A stretch of 50,407 nt of DNA from Pedosphaera sp. (GTDB lineage: Bacteria > Verrucomicrobiota > Verrucomicrobiia > Limisphaerales > SXQI01). Location: NCBI GenBank assembly GCA_025359965.1, contig JANYDC010000059.1, positions 1 through 50,407 of the forward strand, in the 5' to 3' direction. The notes under the pieces were generated by a model. That model saw only the letters and a program-made list of their open reading frames with translations, had not been told where the DNA came from and did no database searches. This document shows, one piece after another, positions 16,617 to 25,898 of the stretch. Both the position numbers and the translations under genes were made by a program. The first letter of the stretch is position 1; the number at the start of each line of letters is the position of its first letter.

Positions 16617-17151
16617 CAGCTAAGCGTGAAACAAGGTTGCGGGCCATATCTTCAGCAAGCAGCGGAAGGGCCTGACGTTCGGCGGCGTACAGATCATTGC
16701 CCGCCCGGATGGTCGTGCGGCCATGGATGCGGCCTTCGAAAACCACGCGCCCGGTGGAGCGTTCCATCGCGGTAATCTGTGCTCCCATCTCCAACGCATA
16801 ATCCCGCACGGTGATAATATCATTGGGGCGGAAAGAAACGCCTGACCGGTCAAACTGATCGATCACGCCACTCACAGTGATGCTGCCGTTGTCCTTGGTA
16901 TCCAGAAGGAAGGTGCCATCCTGTTGAAAAGCCCGGCGTGCGGCGATGACCACCGCCTCGCTCAACCGGGGTTCCGTGGTCTTGTTTTGGAAGAAATTAA
17001 TCTGTACCGAGCGCGAGCCTGCGGGAGCACCATTGGTTGGCCCCAAGTTGTATCCCGCGCAGCCGATGCTCTGGGCGAGCATCAGGAGAACGGCAGCCAG
17101 CCGGCCAAGCTCAGCGAGCGGCTGGTTGGTTCTGGGCTTGTTGGGCAACAC
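16603..17151 (-). CDS. LptE-like LPS assembly lipoprotein
   Basis: LptE plugs the LptD barrel to insert LPS into the outer membrane. The core shows a lipobox-like SIGC followed by AGYNLGP, then VQINFFQNKTTEPRLSEAVVIAARRAFQQDG and GVIDQFDRSGVSF, matching the LptE family. The C-terminal part ends with RNLVSRLADGTW. The frame is open up to 17226, but that start would overlap the BamD-like gene by over 110 bases. GTG 17151 or TTG 17148 gives a proper lipoprotein signal (MLPNKPR, then hydrophobic, then Cys) and an overlap of about 40 bases. Length is then 182. It sits between BamD-like and BamB-like genes. Confidence 0.8.
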   Translation of the reverse strand: MLPNKPRTNQPLAELGRLAAVLLMLAQSIGCAGYNLGPTNGAPAGSRSVQINFFQNKTTEPRLSEAVVIAARRAFQQDGTFLLDTKDNGSITVSGVIDQFDRSGVSFRPNDIITVRDYALEMGAQITAMERSTGRVVFEGRIHGRTTIRAGNDLYAAERQALPLLAEDMARNLVSRLADGTW

Positions 17152-18112
17152 GTTGCTTGAGGGTTTCGATGCGCTGCTTGGCTTCCTCGGCGAAAGTGGA
17201 GTTGGCGTCCTTAAGCAGAACTTCATTGTAATAAATCAGGGCGGCTTCCCACTTGCGTTTCTTTTCGTAGTAACGCGCGGTTTGGTAGTTGCCGCGAGCC
17301 TGCTCCGTCCGCAGCGCCAGAATGGTTTTCTGGGCTCCGGCCACGCGCGGTTCGGCGGGGTACAAAGTCGTGAAATCGCTAAAGGTGGCAATGGCCTTTC
17401 CGGCCACACTTTGATCGTAGTCCGCCGTGGTGGCCTGTTTGTGATAAGCCTCGCCCGCCTTGTAAATGGCGTCAGGCGCCACCGTGCCCATGTCGTGGTA
17501 TTTGTCCGCAGCCTTTTCGTAGGCCTTAACCGCTCCCACAAAATCAGATTGTTTCTCGCGTGCGGCGCCAATGTTCATCTGCGAAGGGGGGGCCACCTTG
17601 CTGTAAGGGCCGTTCTTAATCAGTTCCTCGTACATTTTGACGGTCTTATCCATCGAGGAGAAGAAAGGGATCACTCCCCATAATTTAAACCATTGTCCGG
17701 CTAAAAAGCGATTGGCGATGGTGTACTGACGTTCGAGCACATCCTCGTAGCTGTCGATCTTGGGATATTTCGTCATCAGCGTCTGATAAGCGCGAAACGC
17801 CTTTTCGTCGGAGTGCTTTTCCTCCAGGCAGCGTCCCACCAAATATTGCGCCTTGGGGGCGTAGTCGGAGAGGGGCCATGTGCGCACCACGTAACGTGCG
17901 GCACGGTAGGCCAGTTTGAAATCCTTGCGATCAAATGCCTCCTGGGCGACCTCCAGTTGGTCCTTGGCCCGAGTGCGACGCCATTTGGCTCCGCCAATCG
18001 ATTCGTAAGTCCAACCTTCTCCAGGGCGGTAAACCAACGGGGCAGGGGTGTGGACAGTCACACCGGCAGCAATCAAAGCCACCAGTGCTAGACGAAACAA
18101 CCAACGCATCAT
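17111..18112 (-). CDS. BamD-like outer-membrane assembly TPR protein
   Basis: A 333-residue protein with a signal peptide (MMRWLFRLALVALIAAGVTVHT) but no obvious lipobox Cys, so membrane attachment is uncertain. Tetratricopeptide-like helices fill the rest: AQEAFDRKDFKLAYRAARYVVRTWP, APKAQYLVGRCLEEK, KAFRAYQTLMTKYP, AVKAYEKAADKYHD and AALIYYNEVLLKDANSTFAEEAKQRI. These match the BamD (YfiO) family, but it is longer than the usual 245 residues. It is first in the minus-strand set with LptE-like and BamB-like genes. A role in outer-membrane protein insertion is inferred from family and context. Confidence 0.75.
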   Translation of the reverse strand: MMRWLFRLALVALIAAGVTVHTPAPLVYRPGEGWTYESIGGAKWRRTRAKDQLEVAQEAFDRKDFKLAYRAARYVVRTWPLSDYAPKAQYLVGRCLEEKHSDEKAFRAYQTLMTKYPKIDSYEDVLERQYTIANRFLAGQWFKLWGVIPFFSSMDKTVKMYEELIKNGPYSKVAPPSQMNIGAAREKQSDFVGAVKAYEKAADKYHDMGTVAPDAIYKAGEAYHKQATTADYDQSVAGKAIATFSDFTTLYPAEPRVAGAQKTILALRTEQARGNYQTARYYEKKRKWEAALIYYNEVLLKDANSTFAEEAKQRIETLKQRVAQQAQNQPAAR

Positions 18113-18179
18113 GCGTTAGACGTTAGAGACGCAGGCGGAACACGTCAAGGTGCCGCTATCGAGATGAGAGTCATTGACC

Positions 18180-18230
18180 ACGGATTTCAGGGATGGAAAA
18201 ACCATACTCCTTTCCATCCGTGAAACCCGT
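18180..18230. repeat. 20-bp imperfect inverted repeat (hairpin)
   Basis: Arms 18180-18199 and 18211-18230 are reverse complements with two mismatches, separated by 11 bases; the inner 9 bp (GGATGGAAA/TTTCCATCC) are perfect. It lies between the divergent BamD-like and NagB-like genes. The sequence style (CGGATTTCA...CCATCCGTGAAA) resembles dispersed palindromic repeats; no T-run follows. Confidence 0.6.
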
Positions 18231-18294
18231 AATTCCCGGTCAATTCCCGTCCCGCTTGTTGCGGCCCTGCGTGGCTTCTGATAAATCATCCCCC

Positions 18295-19227
18295 ATGCCT
18301 CGTCCTTTATCTGCCTTGGCCCCGGGTTGGTGGGATTACACCACCTTGGATCGTGAACTGATCGAAGCCGCCGCCGCCCTCACTCCGCGCGATCTGCTCA
18401 AACTGTCTCGCCCCGGCTTCAAAGTCGTTTTCTACGACACCATCGAAGAATTCTATCTGGCCGAAGCCCTTGAATACATCGCCGCCTGGCAAAAAAGCAC
18501 TTCCGACAACCCCGTTGGCATCTGCGGCCCCATCGGCCCCACCGAACAACTCCCCCTCGTGGCTCGCATCGTCAATGACCTCGGCCTTGACGTCAGCAAT
18601 GGTCATTTCTGGGGCATGGACGAATGGTGCTTTGATGGCAAGGAAGTGCCCGCCTCCCATCCATTGAGTTTTGAAAAAGCCGACCGCGAACTTTGCTTCA
18701 GCCGTATACCGAAAAAGCTTCGCATGCCGGACGCCAACCTCCACTTTCCCAAAGCAGATACCTCAGCCTATCGTGGCACTTGGGGCTCAGGTATCCGCTG
18801 CGCTGTCATGCAAGGCGGCCAGGGCGACGTAAAGCATTGGGCCTTCAACGATCCGCTTCCCCGCTCCGGCAAGCACAAGAACTCCCCGCCCTCACCAGCG
18901 GAATATCGCAAGCTCACCACCCGTGTGGTTGAACTTCACCCGATGACCGTCGCTCAAAATGCGCGAACCAGCGGAGGTGGAAATGTAAGTCTGGTACCCA
19001 AACAAGCCGTCACCGTTGGACCCGTTGAAACGTGGATGGCTGAAAAAGTCTCTATTTGGCACGCCGGCGCCCACGACAACCCTTTCGGCCAACGCCTGAC
19101 CGCGTACATGATCTCAAAAGGCTTGGTCGACACCGCCGTCCCCATGTCCCTGCTCGCCGACCACCCCAACGTCCAATTCAACTACCTGACGTCCGGCATC
19201 GGCACCTGCTCCGTCAAAATGCGCTGA
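18295..19227 (+). CDS. Glucosamine-6-phosphate deaminase (NagB) family protein
   Basis: NagB-type enzymes convert glucosamine-6-phosphate to fructose-6-phosphate and ammonia. ATG 18295 gives 310 residues; the frame opens earlier at 18193 but through the hairpin region. Visible family features are [16 protein letters not shown] near residue 77 (phosphate loop, where typical NagB has LATGSTP), [11 protein letters not shown] near 104 with the catalytic Asp region, and [14 protein letters not shown], like HPESY in NagB. The C-terminal [21 protein letters not shown] is also present. The segment following VKHWAFNDP contains the usual GxGxDGHIAFNEP-like area in diverged form ([14 protein letters not shown]). 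It is a divergent subfamily, so the substrate may differ from glucosamine-6-phosphate. Confidence 0.75.
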   Translation: MPRPLSALAPGWWDYTTLDRELIEAAAALTPRDLLKLSRPGFKVVFYDTIEEFYLAEALEYIAAWQKSTSDNPVGICGPIGPTEQLPLVARIVNDLGLDVSNGHFWGMDEWCFDGKEVPASHPLSFEKADRELCFSRIPKKLRMPDANLHFPKADTSAYRGTWGSGIRCAVMQGGQGDVKHWAFNDPLPRSGKHKNSPPSPAEYRKLTTRVVELHPMTVAQNARTSGGGNVSLVPKQAVTVGPVETWMAEKVSIWHAGAHDNPFGQRLTAYMISKGLVDTAVPMSLLADHPNVQFNYLTSGIGTCSVKMR

Positions 19228-19242
19228 GTCGCGTTTCAGACC

Positions 19243-19584
19243 TTATTCACTTATGTCATCAGTCCGGCGCAGACGGTCGGCCATGATCTTCATGATCGAT
19301 GGGGCGAAAAATGAAGTATTCTGAACCAGGAACGCAAAGCGCCGCTCGTCGATGGGCACCACTTCACAATCTGTTTTCGCCACCACTTTGGCGCTCCGAG
19401 GGCGTTTTTCAATAAACCCCATTTCTCCAAAAATCCCTCCAGGCCCGAGTGACTGGACCAAATGCCCATGCACGTAAATCTCCACCTCCCCCTCGGAAAC
19501 CACGTGAATCCTGCCAGCAGGATCACCCCACCGAAAAAATGGCTTGGCCCGCTTGAAACGCTTCAAACTCGGTTGGATTGGCAA
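19243..19584 (-). CDS. Small cyclic nucleotide-binding domain protein, possibly truncated
   Basis: The 113-residue product contains the beta-roll of a CRP/FNR-type cNMP-binding domain: GDPAGRIHVVSEGEVEIYVHG, then GGIFGEMGFIEKRPRSAKVVA. The last segment matches the phosphate-binding cassette (GEM...RSA). The C-terminal helix IMKIMADRLRRTDD is present but there is no helix-turn-helix. The N-terminal helix and first strand usual for the domain are shortened, and the only start in reach is TTG 19584, so the gene may be a remnant or a stand-alone sensor module. It is convergent with the NagB-like gene, 15 bases apart. Confidence 0.65.
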   Translation of the reverse strand: MPIQPSLKRFKRAKPFFRWGDPAGRIHVVSEGEVEIYVHGHLVQSLGPGGIFGEMGFIEKRPRSAKVVAKTDCEVVPIDERRFAFLVQNTSFFAPSIMKIMADRLRRTDDISE

Positions 19585-20035
19585 ACAAATGGGTTGGAAT
19601 CCTAGCTGAAAAAAATTCTGTAACCAGCCTAGGGATCCTCCGCCAAAGGCAATAAATGTTACGAATAGGTTACCCCATCACGACCCATTACCCAAATCAG
19701 TAGGTTCAAGACCTACCAACTTTAGCACCATCCGCAACTCAGATTCGTAATACAACGTTCAAATCGTGCCTTTCTACCCGAGTCCCACCATCCCCAGATT
19801 CCCGAATGGAATCATTCTTTCAGCCCAGCATCGCGCATAGCGCTACCATGGGTAGGGAACACGCTGATTTCTTCAACCCTGCTAGTCGTTGAACTCCCAT
19901 TTAATACCAACCTCCTCTGCCCACTTCTGCCGAATTGAGCTTGCCTCCACCTCTCAGACACCGCAAAAAGGGATGACGGACCGGTCTGTCTGCTGCACTT
20001 AATCCACGTGGGCGATTCAGCTTGGTCCGCAATTT
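19585..20035. other. Long intergenic region before the EamA transporter
   Basis: About 450 bases between the cNMP-binding gene and the EamA transporter, both of which start here. No credible gene was found. A short hairpin GTAGGT-TCAAG-ACCTAC (19700-19716) looks like a tRNA T-arm, but the rest of a tRNA is missing. Short minus-strand frames here lack family features. Confidence 0.5.
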
Positions 20036-20959
20036 TTGAACGCCATCGCAGCATCGCTCCTCGTAGCCATATTCATTTGGGGCAGCAACAATGCTGCCAC
20101 CAAATACCTGGTCCAATCCTGGCCCCCACTATTCATTGGCGTCACACGATTCTTCGGCGCCGGGGTCATCCTTCTGGGGTTGCTGCGCATCATGCCGCAA
20201 CTGGGGCCCATTCATCAGCTCGACGCCCCCCTGCGCCGTCGGCTGTGGTGGGAGGGCAGCATCATACTTGCGCTGTACATCATCACCTTCAATCTGGCCA
20301 TCGCCTTCACCTCCGCGTCGCACGTCGCCCTCTATCTGGGCGCAGCACCAGTGTGGGCTCTTGTTTGGGAGGGACGTCCCCGCATGACTTGGGTATCCAT
20401 GAAAGCCTATGGCGCAGCCCTCATGGCCCTCGCCGGTGTCGTCATCCTTTTTTGGCCGGCTCTACGTGCCGGTGGTACGGCTTGGATCGGCGAACTCATC
20501 GGCCTCGCCTGCAGTGTTTTCTGGACCCATTACGGACGCCACTGCCGCGCCTTCCGCGATGTGCTCACCTCAGCCGAAATCTCCGCCCACACTTTCGTAC
20601 GTGGTTCCCTTCTGGTCGCCCCCTTTGCCGCAGTGGAGGCATGGCTTTACTTTTACAAACATGGAACCACCGCCTTGTTCGATCCCAAACTCATCGGCAT
20701 CCAGATCTACAGCACCTTGGCCAGCGGCGTTTTAGCCTTCCTCATTTGGAACAACGCCCTCAAAGCCTGGCCCGTCAGCAAAGTCTACCTCTTCAACAAC
20801 CTCATCCCCCTCAGCACCATGCTCTGGGCCCATTTCCTCATCGCCGAACCCATCACCGCCACCTTCTGGCCCGCCATGGGCCTCATAATCGGCGGCGTCC
20901 TCATGGGCCAAACCCGCTGGGAATCCGTCCTCGGCAAACGCTTCCTTCCGGTCGAATAA
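20036..20959 (+). CDS. EamA/DMT family permease
   Basis: A 307-residue inner-membrane transporter of the drug/metabolite superfamily. It has about ten hydrophobic segments arranged as two EamA repeats, with FIWGSNNAATKYLVQSWPP near residue 13 and SGVLAFLIWNNALKAWPVSKVYLFNNLIPL near 234 as the family marks. The last helix runs through [15 protein letters not shown]. The start is TTG 20036; no ATG serves the frame near it. Substrate is unknown; homologs export amino acids or metabolites. Its last 103 bases plus 4 beyond the stop are repeated in decayed form at 22150-22255. Confidence 0.88.
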   Translation: MNAIAASLLVAIFIWGSNNAATKYLVQSWPPLFIGVTRFFGAGVILLGLLRIMPQLGPIHQLDAPLRRRLWWEGSIILALYIITFNLAIAFTSASHVALYLGAAPVWALVWEGRPRMTWVSMKAYGAALMALAGVVILFWPALRAGGTAWIGELIGLACSVFWTHYGRHCRAFRDVLTSAEISAHTFVRGSLLVAPFAAVEAWLYFYKHGTTALFDPKLIGIQIYSTLASGVLAFLIWNNALKAWPVSKVYLFNNLIPLSTMLWAHFLIAEPITATFWPAMGLIIGGVLMGQTRWESVLGKRFLPVE

Positions 20960-20963
20960 AACC
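20857..20963 (+). repeat. Source copy of the eamA 3'-end direct repeat
   Basis: This stretch covers the last codons and stop of the EamA gene. It recurs at 22150-22255 with about six substitutions and one deleted base. The 1.2 kb between the copies holds the second PEP-CTERM-like gene and its terminator. Confidence 0.9.
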
Positions 20964-21103
20964 TCCAAAGGCAAGGAGCACGGTATTGATGTTCCCGTAC
21001 CAAATCTACTTTTGAACTCCCGCTAACATTCAGGGTCTTTCCGCTTGCAATAATCCAGAGAACAACAAAAACTCATTCAGTCAGCCAAGGAAAACTTTCA
21101 CCA

Positions 21104-21913
21104 ATGAAAATACTAAAAAAACGATGTTCCCTGTCCAGTACACTTGGAGTAAGTGCTCTGGTTTTAGCGAGCCTCACGCCTCTTGTAAGCCAAGCGGAAG
21201 CCGATTTTTTCGGCACCGTAACTCTCAGCTTGAAACCGGTTGGGGGAGCAATCAACAACACGTTTGCCTATGCGGGACCAATCCCGGATATCTCAACTCC
21301 CACGCACACAGAAGTAGGTAACGCCTTCACTGTGGTCAGCAGCAAGTCCATTCATGGACAAACCGATTACGTCATTGGCGATGCTCAGGCAGCTGTATCC
21401 GGTGGAGTGACCTATAGACTGGGCAATCTCACCGGCGGGCCAGACCCGACGCCCCCCGCAAAAACGCTGCAAGTCACCATGGAATACACCATCAGTTACA
21501 CCCTGCACACCCATATATTGTCTGGTGGCGCTGATCATTTTGATTACGCAGGCTTGCACGCCCATATTTACTCATCCACTGGGAAAGATATACTCGACGT
21601 TTTTTTATTGGATAACGAGCCTGGCTTGGACGTCGCAAATCAAAAAGGCACGTTCACAATATCCCTCCCCCCAAGCACCCCGACTACTTTCAGCGTCACT
21701 GAGACCTCGATCTTCTTCGATCTATCAGGCTTCGCTTTTTCAATCGAGACACACACACCTCCCCCTCCTCCTCCCCCTCCTTTTCCATCTCAACCCCTGA
21801 TCTATCCCGCACCTGAAGTCAACCAAGGTTCCTTTCTCTTGTTCGGTATGCTCGGCCTTGGCGTGTTGCGGTATAAAAGCAGGAGGAATTCGAAAATTGG
21901 CGCTGAGAGCTAA
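21104..21913 (+). CDS. Exported protein with PEP-CTERM-like C-terminus
   Basis: A 269-residue exported protein. It has a signal peptide (MKILKKR, hydrophobic to SQAEA) and a beta-rich body of unknown function with many Thr/Ser/Gly. A run of eight Pro interrupted by nothing precedes residues FPSQ near position 225. The C-terminus has APEVNQGSFLLFGMLGLGVLRYKSRR, which follows the PEP-CTERM plan (Pro-Glu motif, hydrophobic segment, Arg cluster) but with APEVN instead of VPEP. It is likely sorted by an exosortase; a plain C-terminal anchor is the alternative. It is bracketed by the two copies of the eamA 3' end, so it looks like a later insertion, and is closed by its own terminator. Confidence 0.65.
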   Translation: MKILKKRCSLSSTLGVSALVLASLTPLVSQAEADFFGTVTLSLKPVGGAINNTFAYAGPIPDISTPTHTEVGNAFTVVSSKSIHGQTDYVIGDAQAAVSGGVTYRLGNLTGGPDPTPPAKTLQVTMEYTISYTLHTHILSGGADHFDYAGLHAHIYSSTGKDILDVFLLDNEPGLDVANQKGTFTISLPPSTPTTFSVTETSIFFDLSGFAFSIETHTPPPPPPPPFPSQPLIYPAPEVNQGSFLLFGMLGLGVLRYKSRRNSKIGAES

Positions 21914-21984
21914 TGCCAAACAATTTTTGAAATAAGAGACGGCGCAGTTGCGTTTCCTCCCAAATTGACTAGGTCATTTCCGTC

Positions 21985-22025
21985 AGCTCTCGAAAGTTCT
22001 TTCCTGAACTTTTGAGAGCTTTTTT
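21985..22025 (+). terminator. Strong intrinsic terminator after the PEP-CTERM-like gene
   Basis: Arms 21985-21999 and 22006-22020 form a 15-bp stem (one G-U pair) with a 6-base loop, followed by TTTTT. It lies 72 bases after the stop at 21913. Confidence 0.9.
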
Positions 22026-22149
22026 GTACCCACACGATGGAGCAGCGAGCTTGCATCTTGGTCCACCAGTCTCCGAGCTACGTCACGTCGCATTCAGCAA
22101 GAAGGGCTTCATAAACCAGCAGCCCCAGTTTTTAAACCCTGTGCGAGAA

Positions 22150-22255
22150 CGCCACCTTCTGGCCCGCCATGGGCCTCATCATCGGCGGCATCCTCGTGGG
22201 CCAACCCACTGGGAATCCGTCCTCGGCAAACGCTTCCTCCCAGTCGAATAAAACC
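22150..22255 (+). pseudogene. Remnant of the eamA 3' end
   Basis: This 106-base segment matches 20857-20963, including the eamA stop codon and the bases after it. One base is missing (CAACCCAC against CAAACCCGC), so the reading frame breaks and no transporter fragment could be made. Nothing of the rest of eamA is present upstream of it. With the intact gene it brackets the PEP-CTERM-like gene. The frame that runs through it into the downstream chemoreceptor is accidental. Confidence 0.85.
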
Positions 22256-22375
22256 GCCCCTCTGGAAAGGCCCCTCGCCTCTATCTCCTCCGTCCACTTT
22301 CAAAAAGAGCATTTAGCCGTCCGCCTTTTTTGCCGATCAAAGGATTGTCAGCCAAAAATTTTCCTAATACCGACC

Positions 22376-24325
22376 ATGAACAAGTTCACTTTACGAACTA
22401 AGCTTCTGCTCCTGCTTGTCCTGCCTTTGTTGGGCGTCCTGTTGTTCGGTGGATATGGTGCCCTCCAAAAATGGCGCACTCAACAAATATACTCCACCTT
22501 GGAATTCAATTCCTTGACCCTGAAAAAATTCGGTGCCGTCGTGCACGAATTACAAAAGGAGCGAGGACGCTCAGCCGTTTTTCTGGGAAGCAAGGGCGCC
22601 AAATTTGCGGCCGAACTGCCCGCCCAGCAACTGTCCACCGATTCCCAAATCACCGTGCTCCGAGAGGCTCTTAAGAATTTTGACGCTGCAGGCCTCGGCG
22701 CCGCTTTCCAAACCAAGTTCAACGCAACCCTGGCCTCGCTCGACGAACTTTCCCGAAAAAGGCCCGCCATTCTCTCAACCAACCTTACCGGAGCGGAATC
22801 AACCGCCTACTTCTCCCAAACAATTGCTTCCATGCTCGATGTGGCCGTGGCTGTTTCTCACAATGTGACCGATATCGAAGTCGCCAACGGTATGTCCGCC
22901 TACATTAATTTCCTACAATCCAAAGAACAGACCGGGTTGGAAAGAGCCGTCATAGCTACCGTCTTTAGCGCGGATAAATTCCTTGCCGATACTTTTACCC
23001 GCTTTAGCAGGGCTGTGGCCGCGCAGGAAACCTTCTTCAGCGTGTTCCAAAGTTTTGCCTCTGAAGAACAACTCGGCTTCTACAACGAAAAAGTTCGGGG
23101 CAACAACGTCGAGACTGCCGCTGCGATGCGCAAAACCGCAATCGACAAATCAACCGAAGGTCATTTCGCCATCTCTTCCAGCGCCTGGTTCGATGCTATG
23201 ACCAGTAAAATTGACCTCATGAAGGAGGTTGAGGACAAACTCGCTTTGGATTACATGACGACCGCCCTCTCCATCCGGAAAACTGCCATGCGCGCCTTCA
23301 TTGTATTCAGCTCCGTGACCGCTGCGATTGTCCTGCTTACCACTTTTCTCGGTCTCCGCACCATCAGCGCGATTGTTATTCCTTTGAACCGGACCATCAC
23401 CGACCTTGCCAACGGCTCCAAAGAAGTGGCCGCCGCCTCAGCTGAAATTTCCGCTGCCAGTCAGTCACTCGCAGAGGGAGCCAGCGAACAGGCCTCCTCA
23501 CTCGAAGAAACCAGCGCCTCGCTTGAAGAGATGTCCAGCATGACCAGGCAAAATGCGGACTGCGCCGAAACAGCAAAAACTCGCGCCACAGAAACCCGCA
23601 CCGCCGCCGATGCCGGTGTCGCCGGCATGGCGGAAATGACCCATGCCATGGACGAAGTCAAAACAGCCTCCAATGACATCGCTAAAATCATAAAAACCAT
23701 CGATGAAATAGCCTTCCAGACTAACATTCTCGCGCTCAACGCGGCCGTCGAAGCCGCCCGCGCTGGAGAAGCGGGCATGGGCTTTGCCGTCGTCGCCGAT
23801 GAGGTTCGCAATCTGGCCCAACGCAGTGCTCTGGCGGCCAGGGAAACCTCTGAAAAAATTGAAAATTCCATCCAAAAAAGCCTGCGCGGCGCACAGATCA
23901 GCGAGAGGGTCACTGTATCTTTAAATCAAATCCTCCTCGGGGCACGCCAGGTTGATGAATTGCTGGCACAAATCGCCTCCGCTTCCAAAGAACAGTCCCA
24001 AGGCATACTCCAAGTCAACATGGCCGTCTCACAAATGGATAAAATCACCCAATCCAATGCCGCCAGTGCCGAGGAAACCGCCAGTGCCAGCGAGGAATTA
24101 AGAGCTCAAGCGAGCAGCTTAAAGCAAAACGTCGATGAACTCTCACAGATGGCTGGTGCCAAAAAAACAACCGACTCGGAGTCGACTGCTGCTTCCTCCC
24201 CCATTCACCAGACCTCTACTACGCACTCAGGCTTTGCACTCCGTGGATCAATCCTTCAAGAAGATCAATCAGACACGCACCAGCCTCAAAAGCATCCCTC
24301 TCGACACACCACCATTCGCGCTTAA
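22376..24325 (+). CDS. Methyl-accepting chemotaxis protein with NIT sensor domain
   Basis: Start chosen at ATG 22376 (649 residues), which begins a clean first transmembrane helix ([19 protein letters not shown]); the open frame upstream runs through the eamA remnant. The periplasmic part from about residue 40 has [20 protein letters not shown], a signature of the NIT (nitrate- and nitrite-sensing) domain. A second helix lies near residues 305-325. The cytoplasmic domain has the MCP hairpin tip [26 protein letters not shown] near residue 441 and flanking Glu/Gln-rich methylation helices. No canonical CheR-tethering pentapeptide ends the protein. No che genes are adjacent. The ligand nitrate/nitrite is a family-based guess. 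It is convergent with the receiver-kinase gene. Confidence 0.9.
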   Translation: MNKFTLRTKLLLLLVLPLLGVLLFGGYGALQKWRTQQIYSTLEFNSLTLKKFGAVVHELQKERGRSAVFLGSKGAKFAAELPAQQLSTDSQITVLREALKNFDAAGLGAAFQTKFNATLASLDELSRKRPAILSTNLTGAESTAYFSQTIASMLDVAVAVSHNVTDIEVANGMSAYINFLQSKEQTGLERAVIATVFSADKFLADTFTRFSRAVAAQETFFSVFQSFASEEQLGFYNEKVRGNNVETAAAMRKTAIDKSTEGHFAISSSAWFDAMTSKIDLMKEVEDKLALDYMTTALSIRKTAMRAFIVFSSVTAAIVLLTTFLGLRTISAIVIPLNRTITDLANGSKEVAAASAEISAASQSLAEGASEQASSLEETSASLEEMSSMTRQNADCAETAKTRATETRTAADAGVAGMAEMTHAMDEVKTASNDIAKIIKTIDEIAFQTNILALNAAVEAARAGEAGMGFAVVADEVRNLAQRSALAARETSEKIENSIQKSLRGAQISERVTVSLNQILLGARQVDELLAQIASASKEQSQGILQVNMAVSQMDKITQSNAASAEETASASEELRAQASSLKQNVDELSQMAGAKKTTDSESTAASSPIHQTSTTHSGFALRGSILQEDQSDTHQPQKHPSRHTTIRA

Positions 24326-24544
24326 TAACGCCGAAAACGGCACAGGCAAAGTCGGTCTTCCTAATCCAGATGTTAGGTAAATTCCCCTAAAGACGACCCA
24401 GCATAAAGGGGCCGGCAGCGGTCCATGCTTTTGGGTTCTCTACTGAAGCAAAGGCAAAACCACAAAAACACTGTTTACGAAGTCTTACAAACCGCGTTTC
24501 GAGGAACGGCTTGAGCCAAACCAATCCCACTGGCGATTGCATCA

Positions 24545-24598
24545 CTTCGGGAGGATCACCATCACAACCGAATTATGCTAATCATCAACGGTTGTATC
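24545..24598 (+). repeat. Second copy of the hflK 5' end
   Basis: 54 bases matching 29708-29761 with four substitutions, including the ATG and first eight codons of the SPFH gene hflK. A weaker match (CCACTGGCG at the same spacing) extends further upstream. After 24598 the sequences diverge abruptly. The antisense strand supplies the last codons and stop of the receiver-histidine kinase gene. Confidence 0.88.
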
Positions 24599-25894
24599 AA
24601 CCACCGGAAGATTCGCTGTAAAGTAAAAAGTTGATCCTTTGCCGAGCGTGCTCGTAACCCCAATACTGCCGCCCATTAACTCCACTAGCTTCCGAGATAT
24701 TGCCAAACCGAGGCCTGTCCCTCCAAATTTGCGCGATGTCGAACTGTCCGCTTGCACGAACGGAGCAAACAGACTCGCTTGGGTCTCAGGGCTTAGGCCC
24801 ACACCACTATCATGGACCTCAATCCGCAATGTAGAAATCCCATCCATCGCCCGTCCACCGATGAGACCAACCCAAATTTTTCCTGAATGGGTGAACTTGA
24901 TGGCGTTGGAAAGTAAATTGAGTAAGATTTGGCGTAGGCGTGTCGGGTCGGCGTAGACCCAACTGGGCACCGTTTCTTCCGCACCGTAGTCAAGTTCGAG
25001 CCCTTTCTGGTTCGCAGCGGCAGATACCATGGCAAGCGCCTCCCTCACCACCGTTATGGGACTGACCGGAACTGCCTCAAGCGTCAGCTTTCCGGCCTCG
25101 ATTTTTGAAAAATCAAGAATATCACCAAGGATGGTGAGCAACGTCTGACCGCTAAACTTGACTGTCTCCGTAAAATCACGCTGCTCGTAGTCCAGCGAGG
25201 TTCCAAGAAGCACTTCCGCCATTCCAAGAATCCCATTAAGCGGAGTCCGAATCTCGTGACTCATGGTCGCGAGAAACTCGCTTTTGGCCCGGTTGGCAGA
25301 CTCGGCTGATTCCTTGGCCTGTATTAAAGTTTCATTAGTCGCTTCCAGCTCTTGCGTCCGGTCCAGAACCATTTCTTCCAGCGTTTCAGTCCTCGCCTGA
25401 ATATCCATCCCCAGGTTCCATTTGGCCGTCAGCGCATTGGCCAGTTGCAAAACCTCGATACCATCAAAGGGCTTTTTCAGGATCAGCAGGCTGTCGGACT
25501 GACCAAACCGCTGCTGGATCGTATCCCACGAGTAGTCGGAAAAAGCCGTGCAGATCACCACCTGCAAACTCGGATACCTCTCCCAAATTCGTGCCAAAGT
25601 CTCTATTCCGTCCCAGCCAGGCGGCATTCGGACATCAATGAATGCCACTGCATAGGGAGCCTTTTCTTCGATCGCCTTATTGATGAGCTGCAATCCCTGC
25701 TGGCCTTGAAATGCCGAGTCCACGTCATATCGTGGGCGCTCCCGTTCTTCGTCACTTCCGCCAAAAAGCATGGCCTTGGCTCCCTGGAAGCCGTCCTTCT
25801 CCTCGTTTGGACAGAGAATCTTCCTGAAATCCTCATGGATCGACGAGTTGTCATCAATCAAAAGAATTCGGCGGTTGTGGGCGGAAAGCTGCAT
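24578..25894 (-). CDS. Receiver-histidine kinase (REC-HisKA-HATPase) protein
   Basis: A 438-residue cytoplasmic signalling protein without membrane segments. The N-terminal receiver domain (about residues 10-145) has LLIDDN, phosphoacceptor Asp near 88 in [16 protein letters not shown] and ILKKPF, with an extra loop of about 30 residues between the first helix and the phosphorylation strand. A coiled coil ([19 protein letters not shown]) leads to the HisKA H-box [13 protein letters not shown] near 212. The HATPase domain has [17 protein letters not shown] and GGTGLGLA. It starts 4 bases after the stop of the large sensor kinase, so the two form an operon and probably a phosphorelay. The last residues (about DTTVDD) are encoded inside the hflK 5'-end repeat, so its original C-terminus may be altered. 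Confidence 0.92.
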   Translation of the reverse strand: MQLSAHNRRILLIDDNSSIHEDFRKILCPNEEKDGFQGAKAMLFGGSDEERERPRYDVDSAFQGQQGLQLINKAIEEKAPYAVAFIDVRMPPGWDGIETLARIWERYPSLQVVICTAFSDYSWDTIQQRFGQSDSLLILKKPFDGIEVLQLANALTAKWNLGMDIQARTETLEEMVLDRTQELEATNETLIQAKESAESANRAKSEFLATMSHEIRTPLNGILGMAEVLLGTSLDYEQRDFTETVKFSGQTLLTILGDILDFSKIEAGKLTLEAVPVSPITVVREALAMVSAAANQKGLELDYGAEETVPSWVYADPTRLRQILLNLLSNAIKFTHSGKIWVGLIGGRAMDGISTLRIEVHDSGVGLSPETQASLFAPFVQADSSTSRKFGGTGLGLAISRKLVELMGGSIGVTSTLGKGSTFYFTANLPVVDTTVDD

Positions 25895-25898
25895 CGTT

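Noticed and set aside
19690..19730. tRNA-like 3' end (T-arm GTAGG-TTCAAGA-CCTAC followed by a later CACCA)
   Set aside because: The distance from T-stem to CCA is three bases too long, and no matching acceptor, D or anticodon arm lies upstream.
22169..22375. N-terminal extension of the chemoreceptor frame
   Set aside because: It runs through the frameshifted eamA remnant and would bury the first membrane helix; ATG 22376 gives the standard receptor start.
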